Positions 7,354 through 15,914 of a DNA stretch of 39,924 nt are shown here, one piece after another. The notes beneath the pieces were generated by a model that searched no databases, was not told where the DNA came from, and worked only from the letters and a program-made list of their open reading frames with translations. The first letter of the stretch is position 1. Every line of letters starts with the position of its first letter. The stretch lies in contig CALWJF010000014.1 in the NCBI GenBank assembly GCA_944380935.1, positions 1 to 39,924 on the forward strand. Reading direction: 5' to 3'. Both the position numbers and the translations under genes were made by a program. This stretch comes from an uncultured Clostridia bacterium. GTDB lineage: Bacteria > Bacillota > Clostridia > Oscillospirales > QAMX01.

Positions 7354-9426
7354 TTAAAGAACGCTTTCCACACGTCTGGCTATGCCTTCCGCATTCAGGT
7401 CAAATGCTGCGGATAGCTGCGCATAGGTCCCGGAATGGACAAACTGCGCATTACCGTCCTGATCCAACATGTTGATCGTCTCAATATGGGAAGGATCTAC
7501 ACACAAACCGGCTTTGAGCAAAATATTCGGCAGGCGCGACGCAATCAGGCCATTATTCTGCTCAGCAAGGACAAGTTTTGCTCCGGTCTGATACAGCTGC
7601 GCGAGGCCTTCCGCATCGATTGACGGCATATCCACAACTTTAACTGCGATCCCTTTCTGCGCAAGCTTCTCGGCCGCATCAAGCGCTTCGAAAATCCCGC
7701 GTCCATAACTCACGATGATCGCTTTGGGATTCTCTGCATCACGTACGGTATAGCTCTTTCCATATTCAAATTGGAAATCCGACGGATAAATCGTTTTAGA
7801 TGCTTTCCGCAGCATACGCAAATAAACCAGACCCCGATTCCCTTCGGCAATCCATTTCATAATTCCCAAAAGCTGGCCGGCATCACAGGCCGTAATAACC
7901 TTTACATGCGCCATCTGGGAGAAAAACAGCAGATCGTCATTGCCCATATGGGTGGCGCCGTTGGTCTGCGTATCCATATCCGCTGCAGTAGCCAGGAACG
8001 TAATATCCAGGCCATGACCCTGCGACAGCCATCCGTCTTCCCGCTCAATCGCTTCCAGACGTTCCTGATAGCTGACGGCAATACGGCGCATGACACGCCA
8101 GTCGAAAAACGGACAGAATGTTGAAGTCCATACATTCGCACCGGCAGCTGCAAACGCCTCTGCAATATTCATCATATTCGCTTCCGCAATGCCGACATTG
8201 AGCGCACGTGTCTTATCCACGGCGGCCACGCCGGCGTACAGGCCGGAAGTGGAAGACAGATCTGAATCGATGCTTACAATCCGCTTGTCCTGCGCAAACG
8301 CTTTCATTGCAGCCGTAATAATATCACTGCCCTGTACATCCTTACCCAGTTCAATTTTCGGAAGTTTTTCCGCATCATAGCAGATCTTTTTGCAGCGCGG
8401 CACTGCGCGGCGTACTTTTGCTGCAAGTTTTCCCGCTCCGACTGCTTTCAGCGCGCCGCACTCGGCAAACTCCGGAACAAGATTCATGCTTTCTGCGCAC
8501 TGAATTAACGCAGATTTACAGGATTCACAGCGCAGGGTATTATAATATTCAACAAACGCCGCTTCCCGATCCGTGCGCCGGGCTTCCTGCGCGGCAATCT
8601 CCTGCTGCCCAAGCGCCGAAGAAACTGTAATCTTATGGCCGTTGACGGCAGCCGAGAAACTGCCGAACCCCTTTGTCGAATTGCAGACAATCGCACAGGG
8701 CCGTCCATCGCGTTCGTTTTTAAATTTGGCAAACGCATCCAAAACAGGTTCATACTCCGTTGCATTGGCTGTCAGTACGCGGAAGCCAAATCCTTCCAGC
8801 TTTGCTGCAATATTCGAAGAAATGATCATTCTTGAAACGTCGTCGAGCTGTCCGTTATTCTGATCCACAATTACACAGTAATTATCCAGCCTTTGATCAA
8901 CCGCGTACATCAGCGCTTCCCAGACGCCGCCTTCCTGCATCTCTCCGTCTCCCAACATCGTATAGACGTCATTTTTCGGATTTTTCTTGCCAATCATGGC
9001 AAATCCAACCGCAGCGCTGACACCCTGGCCAAGCGGACCGGTTGAAATCTGGACACCAGGGAGGATCGGGCCGGGATGGCCGTTCAAAATACTTTCATAT
9101 GAACGGGAATTTTTCAATAGCGCCGCATCAAAATAACCCTTATCACAATAAACAGACGCCATCGCGGCTACCGCATGGCCTTTGCTCATCACGAATTGGT
9201 CCTGACCGGGCGTTGTGGGATTCTCAACGTCGATCCGGATAATCCCCCCATAGTACAGGCTGACCAGGGGTACAATCGCAGAAAATGCGCCGCCGGAATG
9301 CAAACCCTGGTCCACAGCATCCAGACCCTGGCGCAATGTGAGAATCCGGATATCAGAATCCTTGATCTCCAGCAGCTTGAGCAGACCTTCCTTTACTGCC
9401 GGTTTATCGAATCTAATCTTTTCCAC
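7354..9426 (-). CDS. Transketolase, N- and C-terminal halves fused, with Cys-rich linker
   Basis: A 690-residue thiamine-diphosphate enzyme that moves two-carbon ketol units between sugars. The N-terminal half holds conserved His84 (SKGHA), His117 (NGHPGP) and the cofactor motif GDGEMQEGGVWEA (159-171) ending at Asn190-Asn191. The pyrimidine-binding half has the activating Glu415 in GIAEANMMN. Many clostridial transketolases of catabolic clusters are split into two proteins, and here they are one chain. The linker (about 296-352) contains six Cys: 300, 303, 310, 323, 345 and 349, including CESC and CKKIC, which could bind Zn or an Fe-S cluster. The start is GTG with AAAGGAT upstream. The acceptor and donor sugars are unknown, and no sugar kinase is nearby, so non-phosphorylated substrates are possible. 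Confidence 0.92.
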   Translation of the reverse strand: MEKIRFDKPAVKEGLLKLLEIKDSDIRILTLRQGLDAVDQGLHSGGAFSAIVPLVSLYYGGIIRIDVENPTTPGQDQFVMSKGHAVAAMASVYCDKGYFDAALLKNSRSYESILNGHPGPILPGVQISTGPLGQGVSAAVGFAMIGKKNPKNDVYTMLGDGEMQEGGVWEALMYAVDQRLDNYCVIVDQNNGQLDDVSRMIISSNIAAKLEGFGFRVLTANATEYEPVLDAFAKFKNERDGRPCAIVCNSTKGFGSFSAAVNGHKITVSSALGQQEIAAQEARRTDREAAFVEYYNTLRCESCKSALIQCAESMNLVPEFAECGALKAVGAGKLAAKVRRAVPRCKKICYDAEKLPKIELGKDVQGSDIITAAMKAFAQDKRIVSIDSDLSSTSGLYAGVAAVDKTRALNVGIAEANMMNIAEAFAAAGANVWTSTFCPFFDWRVMRRIAVSYQERLEAIEREDGWLSQGHGLDITFLATAADMDTQTNGATHMGNDDLLFFSQMAHVKVITACDAGQLLGIMKWIAEGNRGLVYLRMLRKASKTIYPSDFQFEYGKSYTVRDAENPKAIIVSYGRGIFEALDAAEKLAQKGIAVKVVDMPSIDAEGLAQLYQTGAKLVLAEQNNGLIASRLPNILLKAGLCVDPSHIETINMLDQDGNAQFVHSGTYAQLSAAFDLNAEGIARRVESVL

Positions 9427-9473
9427 AACATTCGTATCCTTTCAATATACGAAATTTTCTCCGGATATCGCAC

Positions 9474-9504
9474 GTTTTGCGGCAGGCTGCGCCTGCCGCA
9501 AAAC
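9474..9504. repeat. GC-rich intercistronic hairpin between DUF362 and transketolase genes
   Basis: A perfect 14-bp stem (9474-9487 with 9491-9504) with a three-base loop, one of the most stable structures in the cluster. No T-run follows on the minus strand, so it is more likely a stability or processing element than a terminator. Confidence 0.75.
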
Positions 9505-9523
9505 CGCATTCCGATAATCTTTT

Positions 9524-10822
9524 TTATTTATCCAGCGTTAAGACCGGGCCTCCCTTGGCCGTCGGGTCCTTGATAATCCGTTCCAGAATATCGCCGATTC
9601 CGTTGCCGGGAATATTGGAATACATCGGAACACACGTCGGATACTCCTCTGTAGAGAACCAGGTATATGCATCCGGATAGAATTCCGCCATCTTCTTTGC
9701 ACAGTCGCCGTAAATGATCACCGGACCCTTAACGTCCTTAACATACGGCTCAAACTGTAATCCGGTAAAAATAGTAACCGGACACGGGAGCTTATCCAGC
9801 AGACCATTGACATATGCAGCATCAAGACCCATGCGGACCATGACGCGGCAGCCAGGTTCGCAGGCGGAGCCCACAATTATATTGACATTTTTAAATTTGC
9901 CGCACAATACGGTATCCTGACGCTTAAATTTACGGGATACAGAGTCAACCGGTACGCCCTTAAGTTCAATTTCGTCCGGATTGTTGGTGCCAAGGCCGTC
10001 AAATGCGCCCAACACCGTGGACGGCAGATTCCCCGGGTTTTCCCATTGCATCAACATTTCTGCAACCGTATCGATCGCCACCGGATCTGATCCGCCGTAA
10101 GTGGTGTTCCAGTCCGTAATACGGTCATCCGGATACGGGCTGAACGGTCCATTCCCCTGACAGGTCCACAGGGAGTCTACGATAAACCAGTCCGGTTTGG
10201 CCGCAGCGGTCAAATTGCAGATCTTTTGATAAATATCGTCTCTATGGCATGCGCTCATCCATTTATAGTCCGGGCAAAGGCCAAACTGCAGTTTCAGCGC
10301 ATTCGTGAGTCCGGTATGAATATGCACTTTCATTTTCGGCAGGCCGATATAAACATCTGCCTCTTTTACGACCTTCGGGAACGGGAAATCCGCAAAGGAC
10401 ACCGGACGGTTCATATGATGCATTTCGAATTCCGTCTTTTCCAGCGCAACAAGTTCGGCGCCTGTACGGTCTGCAACCGCCTTCAGGCCGCAGACTTCGA
10501 AACATTTCATGGTGTCCTGTCCAAGCGCGCAACGTTCGCCGACCTGGACTTTCTTCGGCTGCTGTTCCTGTACCAGCTCGATCAAGGCTTCGAGCATACG
10601 CGGGTCCGTCGTAAAGCCGTTCTCAGGCGGAGACGTATTAACCGTATTCACCTTAATAAAAACTACATCGCCCTTATGTACGATATTGGCCATACCGCCG
10701 CGGGTATCATCCGCAATCTGACGGATCATTGCCTTTATTTTCTCAACATGCTCATGGGTATAATTTGCGGGAGTACCAAGATACTCGTCGCTATGGGCAA
10801 TAGAAACGATGGATTTAGCCAT
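9524..10822 (-). CDS. DUF362 domain protein
   Basis: A 432-residue cytoplasmic protein of the DUF362 family, whose members have no settled biochemical role; some are fused to ferredoxin domains. Recognisable blocks are GDVVFIKVNTV, the segment KVVKEADVYIGLPKMKVH, LTNALKLQFGL, and GGSDPVAIDTVAEM. Several Cys residues (GERCALG, MKCFEVCG, CEPGCR, GDCAKK) could bind a metal or cluster, but there is no CxxCxxC ferredoxin motif. It sits between the IolE-like and transketolase genes with a GGGAGG ribosome site, so it is a fixed member of the operon. A catalytic role in the pathway, for example a racemase- or lyase-like step, is speculation. Family assignment is good; function is unknown. Confidence 0.82.
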   Translation of the reverse strand: MAKSIVSIAHSDEYLGTPANYTHEHVEKIKAMIRQIADDTRGGMANIVHKGDVVFIKVNTVNTSPPENGFTTDPRMLEALIELVQEQQPKKVQVGERCALGQDTMKCFEVCGLKAVADRTGAELVALEKTEFEMHHMNRPVSFADFPFPKVVKEADVYIGLPKMKVHIHTGLTNALKLQFGLCPDYKWMSACHRDDIYQKICNLTAAAKPDWFIVDSLWTCQGNGPFSPYPDDRITDWNTTYGGSDPVAIDTVAEMLMQWENPGNLPSTVLGAFDGLGTNNPDEIELKGVPVDSVSRKFKRQDTVLCGKFKNVNIIVGSACEPGCRVMVRMGLDAAYVNGLLDKLPCPVTIFTGLQFEPYVKDVKGPVIIYGDCAKKMAEFYPDAYTWFSTEEYPTCVPMYSNIPGNGIGDILERIIKDPTAKGGPVLTLDK

Positions 10823-10844
10823 TCGAAAACCTCCCTTATATTAA

Positions 10845-10857
10845 GCCGTATTACGGC
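10845..10857. repeat. Short intercistronic hairpin before the DUF362 gene
   Basis: GCCGTA-T-TACGGC forms a perfect 6-bp inverted repeat in the 48-base gap, 22 bases before the ribosome site. No T-run follows. It belongs to the series of gap hairpins in this cluster. Confidence 0.5.
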
Positions 10858-10870
10858 ATCTCAATCTATT

Positions 10871-11755
10871 TTACGCCATATAGCCATGCTTTTGCAGATA
10901 CAGATGGTTGCGATGCACCGCTTCTTCCGCGCTCAATGGCATCGCATTGGTCCCATCCAGCTCCACCATAACATGACCGTCATAATTCTTGTCCTCCAGG
11001 AATTTCAATATACCAAGAAGGTCCACGACACCGTCACCCAGCACACAATAATTGACATAACCGGTCGCGTCGATTTCCTTACCGACATCATTAAAATTAA
11101 AATATGTTTCCCCTTCCAGCGGCTTGACCTGGCTGCGGTCAAATTCGCATTTTCCACCGTAATCTTTAAAATGGAAATGCTCAATCAGCGAATCAAATGC
11201 CCGCATGATTTCCAGAGGGTTACCGCCGCCCTTCGCGATCTGACCGATATCCGGGGCAAAACCGACATAGTTCGGATCAATGCGCTGGAAGAAATCCATA
11301 ATCTCCGGCTGCGTCTCGATCGGCGTTCCGGTATGCGGATGGAAACACAGGCGGATTCCGATATCCTGCAATACCTTTCCGGATTCATTGACAATTTCTA
11401 CGATATCATCACGGTGGTCCAGATAATTATATTTTCTGCGGTCAATTATATTGCCGCCAAAGGCCGCGTGTGTGCCGCCTTTTTTCACAAGAATTTCTCC
11501 GAATCGTTTCATTTTCTCGAATTCCGCCTGGCGATTGTTCTTGTCCAGAATGTCATGCGAAAAATAGGCAGACCACAGCGGAATCTTATATTCTTCAAAA
11601 ATATCCAATTTCCCCTGCGCCTCAATTTTCGGCAGGGTCCACGCAAACAACTCAATGCCGCCGAAACCTTCCGCGGCGATCGTTTTTACCGTTGCGAGAT
11701 AATCATCGTCGCTGGGCCAGGTTATACCGGTATGACCGATTTTTAATTTGCTCAT
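10871..11755 (-). CDS. IolE-like sugar isomerase/epimerase/dehydratase TIM barrel
   Basis: A 294-residue xylose-isomerase-like TIM barrel (AP-endonuclease-2 fold). Likely metal ligands are Glu147, Asp169 (GFAPDIGQ), His195 (HFHFKD) and Glu265 (MVELDGT). The stretch CFHPHTGTPIE (137-147) is the form seen in inosose dehydratase IolE and its many uncharacterised relatives. It is clearly different from the three TIM barrels at 14015-16853. Reactions in this family include dehydration, ketose epimerisation, isomerisation and beta-elimination of 3-keto sugars. The gene has an AAGGAG site and lies in the operon after the two SDR genes. A dehydratase step following SDR oxidation is a reasonable inference, but the substrate is open. 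Confidence 0.87.
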   Translation of the reverse strand: MSKLKIGHTGITWPSDDDYLATVKTIAAEGFGGIELFAWTLPKIEAQGKLDIFEEYKIPLWSAYFSHDILDKNNRQAEFEKMKRFGEILVKKGGTHAAFGGNIIDRRKYNYLDHRDDIVEIVNESGKVLQDIGIRLCFHPHTGTPIETQPEIMDFFQRIDPNYVGFAPDIGQIAKGGGNPLEIMRAFDSLIEHFHFKDYGGKCEFDRSQVKPLEGETYFNFNDVGKEIDATGYVNYCVLGDGVVDLLGILKFLEDKNYDGHVMVELDGTNAMPLSAEEAVHRNHLYLQKHGYMA

Positions 11756-11798
11756 GGTAATCTCCTTGTCCTTTTCATTTCATGCGGCAAACGCCGTG

Positions 11799-11856
11799 TA
11801 TCGCCAGACCCCTAAACCGGGGTCTGACGATACCTGTTTCCCTGCAATTTGCAGGG
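11799..11856. repeat. Two tandem stem-loops between SDR and IolE-like genes
   Basis: The first stem pairs 11799-11812 with 11819-11832 (CAGACCCC/GGGGTCTG plus an outer TATCG/CGATA with one mismatch). The second is the perfect repeat CCCTGCAA-T-TTGCAGGG at 11840-11856. Neither has a following T-run on the minus strand. They fill most of the 115-base gap. Confidence 0.7.
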
Positions 11857-11870
11857 CAGCAATGCATCCC

Positions 11871-12881
11871 TTATTTCTTTTCGTACTCCTCGTTGGTATA
11901 ATCGACGGTTCCCTTCTTCCAGTCATACAGCGGCTCATAGCCAAGCAGCTTACGGGCTTTTTCAATCGAGAACAAGCCGTCATAGCCCTTAATTCCCTTA
12001 ACCATATCGCCATATGCCGGATATTTTGCACCATATGCAACCGCCGTTTCACAGTCGAAGTGCGTGCAGGACCAGACATGGAACGCCTCAAACGCATTGG
12101 GCAGCTCATCGAACTTTTCAATTGCAAGGCCGATGAAACGGGCGATATCGCGGGAATCGACGTGCTCTTCGAATCCGCCGTCAAGATATCCGTTTTTATT
12201 CTTCGTCGGGCAGCCGACCGGGAATTTATACACAAACTTTGCAAACGGTGCATCATGATAGAAAACGCCCATCAGACGCATTGCTATGCAGCGCATGTCA
12301 TAGGAACGGCAGAATGCCTTCATCATCTCTTCGCCAAAATACTTGGACATGGAGTAGGTGTCGCCCGGCTCCATCGGATGATCTTCCGTGATCGGCAGGG
12401 ATTTTATGGTAATCGGACGTCCGCCAATCTGTCCGGCCTGGCCATAGGCATAATAAGAGGAAGCGCCGATGCAATACTTAACATCCATGCGGCGGCAAGC
12501 GTCCAGGACATAATAAGTACCCATCGTATTCACCTTCATGCAGGTGTCTTCTTCCATTCTCCACATAGAAGATCTGCCAGAAGGCGCCGGGCCAAGTTCT
12601 CTTTCTTCAAAAGGACGCTGCAATTCGGTGCTGCCTGTAATTGCGCCAAGATGAATAACGAGGTCAGCCTGTGCAAATGCAATAGCTTTTACCAGCTCGC
12701 CGCAGTCCAACAAATCCGCTTTGATAAAGGGGATTTTCGCTTTGACGTTTGCAGACTCTCTGTTCGGAGCAACAATATCGGTCGCCGCAACATTATAGCC
12801 CAGTTCTTTGAGGTAAGGACAAACATAGTTGCCAAGTCTGCCGGCGCCGCCGGTTACAAGGATGTTTTTGATCTGTGCCAT
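11871..12881 (-). CDS. NAD-dependent epimerase/dehydrogenase, extended SDR (paralogue 1)
   Basis: A 336-residue extended SDR from the ATG at 12881; an in-frame TTG two codons earlier is closer to the AAAGGAG site and is an alternative start. The Rossmann motif TGGAGRLG gives Gly11, Gly14 and Gly17, and the active site is Ser141/142 with Tyr176-x3-Lys180 (DTYSMSK). An Asp after beta-2 (ATDIV) favours NAD over NADP. It is strongly similar to the protein at 12929-13957, sharing YVLDACRR, PITEDHP, EHVDSRDIARF-like and LFSIEKARKLLGYEP blocks. The insert at residues 84-118 is longer than in the third SDR. An oxidation, epimerisation or dehydration of a sugar is expected. Two tandem copies suggest two related substrates or successive positions. 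Confidence 0.87.
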   Translation of the reverse strand: MAQIKNILVTGGAGRLGNYVCPYLKELGYNVAATDIVAPNRESANVKAKIPFIKADLLDCGELVKAIAFAQADLVIHLGAITGSTELQRPFEERELGPAPSGRSSMWRMEEDTCMKVNTMGTYYVLDACRRMDVKYCIGASSYYAYGQAGQIGGRPITIKSLPITEDHPMEPGDTYSMSKYFGEEMMKAFCRSYDMRCIAMRLMGVFYHDAPFAKFVYKFPVGCPTKNKNGYLDGGFEEHVDSRDIARFIGLAIEKFDELPNAFEAFHVWSCTHFDCETAVAYGAKYPAYGDMVKGIKGYDGLFSIEKARKLLGYEPLYDWKKGTVDYTNEEYEKK

Positions 12882-12910
12882 GCTCAATACTCTCCTTTTA
12901 TCCTGGTATT

Positions 12911-12935
12911 TTATTATGCCTTTTTGGCTTAATAA
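12911..12935. repeat. Hairpin overlapping the stop of the second SDR
   Basis: TTATTA-t-GCC / GGC-t-TAATAA (12911-12920 with 12926-12935, one mismatch) overlaps the stop codon at 12929-12931. It is a weak AT-rich member of the gap-hairpin series. Confidence 0.4.
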
Positions 12936-13957
12936 TCAAATTTTTCTGTCCCGTCCCACTTTATCGGATACTTATCCGGTTCCTTTCGCCAGGAATACGC
13001 CGGCTCGTATCCGAGAAGTTTTCTGGCTTTCTCAATGGAGAAAAGGCCCTCATGGCCTTTTAAATTCTTGGTTAAATGCCGGAGTTTCGGATACAATTTC
13101 GCGTAAAAATCTGCACTTTCCGGCGCAAAATGCGTATCCGTCCACACATTAAATGCCTCAAACTTATTTGGAAGCTTATCCAGGTTTTCAAATACAAGCC
13201 CCACAAAGCGCGCAATATCGCGGGCATCCGCATATTCATAAATCGTCCCGGTCATAACCGCTTCATAATCCGATTTCGGGATTACATAATCGCGGCCTAA
13301 AACATGCACACGGTTAGACGCAGCATAATTGTAGTAATAAACACCCAGCAACCGCATCGCAATGCAGTTCATATCATATGCCCGGGCAAATGATTGCATG
13401 GTGATCTCATTTAAAAGCTTAGACAAGCTATAGGTGTCTTCAGGTTCGCACGGATGGTCTTCTGTGATTGGGATCGTCTGCGGAACAAAATCGTTACCGC
13501 TAATCCGTGAACCCATACCATAGACGAAGAAACTCGACGCCGCGACAACCGTTTTTACGCCTACCCGGCGGCAGGCATCCAGCACATAAAAGGTACCCAT
13601 CGTATTATCGCGCATCGTATAATCTTCTTCGCAGCGGCCATAGCTGTAGCGGCGCCCTTCTTTAGCATAGCCGCGCCAGGAATTATCTTCAAACATGGGT
13701 TGAAGCTCCGAGCTTCCGGGAATCGCGCCCAAATGCACAACTGCATCCGCCTGTGCAAGCAAAAGCGCCTTCAGAATATCCCCGATATTCAGCAAATCCA
13801 CCTTGATAAAGGGAATCCCCGCCTCGACATTTGGCGTCCCCGGTTTTGGCGGTACAAGATCGCAAGATGCGACATTATAACCGAGCCCTTTCAAATAGGG
13901 GCAAACGAAGCTCCCAAGGCGGCCGGAACCGCCCGTTACCAATACATTTCGAATCAT
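12929..13957 (-). CDS. NAD-dependent epimerase/dehydrogenase, extended SDR (paralogue 2)
   Basis: A 342-residue extended SDR with Rossmann motif TGGSGRLG (Gly9, Gly12, Gly15), Ser141/142 (AASSFFVYG) and Tyr176-x3-Lys180 (DTYSLSK). Asp33 after beta-2 (SCDLV) suggests NAD. It is the tandem paralogue of the gene at 11871-12881. The two differ most in the segment after the third beta strand (about residues 85-115) and in about 190-230, which in this family shape the substrate pocket. It lies 57 bases after the third TIM-barrel gene in the same operon. It probably acts on a free sugar or sugar acid, because no nucleotide-sugar genes are around; this is an inference. Confidence 0.87.
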   Translation of the reverse strand: MIRNVLVTGGSGRLGSFVCPYLKGLGYNVASCDLVPPKPGTPNVEAGIPFIKVDLLNIGDILKALLLAQADAVVHLGAIPGSSELQPMFEDNSWRGYAKEGRRYSYGRCEEDYTMRDNTMGTFYVLDACRRVGVKTVVAASSFFVYGMGSRISGNDFVPQTIPITEDHPCEPEDTYSLSKLLNEITMQSFARAYDMNCIAMRLLGVYYYNYAASNRVHVLGRDYVIPKSDYEAVMTGTIYEYADARDIARFVGLVFENLDKLPNKFEAFNVWTDTHFAPESADFYAKLYPKLRHLTKNLKGHEGLFSIEKARKLLGYEPAYSWRKEPDKYPIKWDGTEKFDY

Positions 13958-14014
13958 ATGGCAGATTCTCCCTGCTTTCTGGCGGCAGATGCCACCGATT
14001 TCTCTGGATTCAGA

Positions 14015-14929
14015 TCAGGTTTTCTTTACGTAATCTTTTATAAATTCGAGACTTTCTTCACAGGCTCGGCGGTAATACGCACCCATATCGGCATTTTCTT
14101 CCGCTACCTGGCAGCCGAACCATCCAAGTTCCACAATCAACTGCAAACCGTCCCGAACCGGGCTGTTTTCCAGCAGCGCATCCAATACGCGCGGTATATC
14201 CACATTCCCCTGCCCGACCGCACACCCTACGGCGATCATCGGACCATCCGGGCCATTAAATGGACTGTCAATAATCTTGGTATCCTTGATATGCGTCGTT
14301 AACGCCCATTTAGACAGATATGGGATATCGTCATTGGCATCGCAGTTAACATAGAATGCATTCGCCGTATCATAACACGAACCAATATAGGGAGAATGCA
14401 CACTCTCAAAAACTGCTGCAAGCTCACTTCCCTTGAAATCCAAATGATTTTCAAGACCATAATACAAACCATATTTTTCAAGAATCGGCGCGGCTAAAGA
14501 AAGATTTTCGGTCAGACGCGCAAGCTGTTCGTCACGCGTCATTCCCGGCGTCCGATTCCACCGCGAAGTTTCTTGACGAAGGCGTCCATATCCATTTTTT
14601 AAAACTTTGGCGCCCAATGTATATTTGGTAAATTCAAGCGTCTTGCAAAGTTCCTCTTCTGCACGGTTTTTTTCCGGGCCGGCAAGCTCGAATACACACC
14701 GGGGCATCTGCCCTACGCCTTCAAACCCGTATTGATGCATCAGATCGACATATGCCTGCATCTGCTCTTCGCTGATTCCCATCGGTACACCGGGGAAAAC
14801 CTCACAGCCCATACGATGTGCCTGCGCCATTTGCCATTTCAGTTTTTCAAACCGGTCCTCGATTGTCGGAGGCGCGGGATACGCGCCTCCGACAAAGCCA
14901 AGTTTGACATTGTTTTTATAGGAAATCAT
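14015..14929 (-). CDS. Xylose-isomerase-like TIM barrel, divergent third copy
   Basis: A 304-residue TIM barrel homologous over its whole length to the two genes upstream. Likely metal ligands are conserved: Glu160 (GLENHLDFKG), Asp187 (CYDTANAF), His213 (TTHIKDTKI) and Glu267 (IVELGW). The block around PYLSKWA through NGPDGPMIAVGC is nearly the same in all three. The N-terminal 110 residues and the last 30 have diverged strongly, and an eight-residue deletion lies near residue 85, where the other two have KMSFRGxPVDA. It most likely performs the same type of chemistry (isomerisation, epimerisation or elimination with a divalent metal) on a different sugar. The spacing to the neighbouring gene is 18 bases. 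Confidence 0.87.
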   Translation of the reverse strand: MISYKNNVKLGFVGGAYPAPPTIEDRFEKLKWQMAQAHRMGCEVFPGVPMGISEEQMQAYVDLMHQYGFEGVGQMPRCVFELAGPEKNRAEEELCKTLEFTKYTLGAKVLKNGYGRLRQETSRWNRTPGMTRDEQLARLTENLSLAAPILEKYGLYYGLENHLDFKGSELAAVFESVHSPYIGSCYDTANAFYVNCDANDDIPYLSKWALTTHIKDTKIIDSPFNGPDGPMIAVGCAVGQGNVDIPRVLDALLENSPVRDGLQLIVELGWFGCQVAEENADMGAYYRRACEESLEFIKDYVKKT

Positions 14930-14947
14930 TTCTGTAGCCTCAAAGCT

Positions 14948-15886
14948 TTATTTGATTGTAACGTAATCCTGGAGCCACTTAATGCTCTCACGGGTCTTCT
15001 GGCGGTTATACTCGTCCATATCCGGATTGGCGTCGTGGCAGGCCTTTCCATACCAGCCGCTTTCAAAAATCAGATGAATACCATCTTTCATCGGGCTGTT
15101 TTCCAAAATTGCATCAACTGCAGCGCAAACATCGACATTTCCTTCGCCAAGTCCGCAGCCAACCGCGATCATCGGGCCGTCCGGGCCGTTGAACGGGCTG
15201 TCTACAATTTTGGTGTCCTTGATATGCGTCGTAATCGCCCATTTGGACAGATACGGAATATCATCATTCGCATCGCAGTTGACATAGAAGCCATTGGCCG
15301 TATCATAGGCAGAGCCAATATGGGTTACGCCGGCGGTACGGAAAATGTAATCAAACTCGCTGCCTTTGAAGTCGAGATGGTTTTCTATTGCATAATAAAT
15401 CCCGTATTTGGCCAAAATCGGATCGGCAATCTTAAAGCATTCAATCAGGTTCTCCATCTGCATTTTCCCAGTCATCTCCGGATCCCGGTTCCAACGGGAG
15501 AATGCATAACACAGACGGCCGTATCCGCCGCGGACGATCTTAATTCCGTCATTGACCGTCTTTTCGCAGAAAGCTTCCAAATCTTCTTTTGCCTTGACTG
15601 CATCGACCGGCTGGCCGCGGAAACTCATCTTTTCCCAACCTGTAAGCTGGAAAATCGCCGGAATCATATAACCTTCCGATTCGATCTCATATTTGGCTTT
15701 CAGTTCGTTGAGCTCTTTGACTTCATCTTCCGTCATACCCATCGGACGGAAATTGAACAGATTACAGCCCAACTCATGGGTCGCTTCCATCTGCCATTTT
15801 GCTTTTTCATAAGGAGTCGTCAATTCTTTGGGGGCCGGGTACGTAAAACCCTGAAAACCAAACTTTGCATTATTTTTGTACGCCAT
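14948..15886 (-). CDS. Xylose-isomerase-like TIM barrel, second copy
   Basis: A 312-residue metal-dependent TIM barrel with ligands Glu168 (AIENHLDFKG), Asp195 (AYDTANGF), His221 (THIKDTKI) and Glu275 (IFESGW). It aligns without gaps to the gene at 15915-16853 with 246 of 312 identical residues by my hand count (about 79%), so the pair arose by a fairly recent tandem duplication. Differences cluster at residues 31-70, especially 41-50 (seven of ten differ). The metal site and the region 131-250 are almost unchanged. That pattern suggests a shift in substrate preference rather than in chemistry. Ribosome site AAGGAAGG. The substrate is unknown. Confidence 0.88.
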   Translation of the reverse strand: MAYKNNAKFGFQGFTYPAPKELTTPYEKAKWQMEATHELGCNLFNFRPMGMTEDEVKELNELKAKYEIESEGYMIPAIFQLTGWEKMSFRGQPVDAVKAKEDLEAFCEKTVNDGIKIVRGGYGRLCYAFSRWNRDPEMTGKMQMENLIECFKIADPILAKYGIYYAIENHLDFKGSEFDYIFRTAGVTHIGSAYDTANGFYVNCDANDDIPYLSKWAITTHIKDTKIVDSPFNGPDGPMIAVGCGLGEGNVDVCAAVDAILENSPMKDGIHLIFESGWYGKACHDANPDMDEYNRQKTRESIKWLQDYVTIK

Positions 15887-15914
15887 GATTACTTTGCCTT
15901 CCTTTATATAAATT

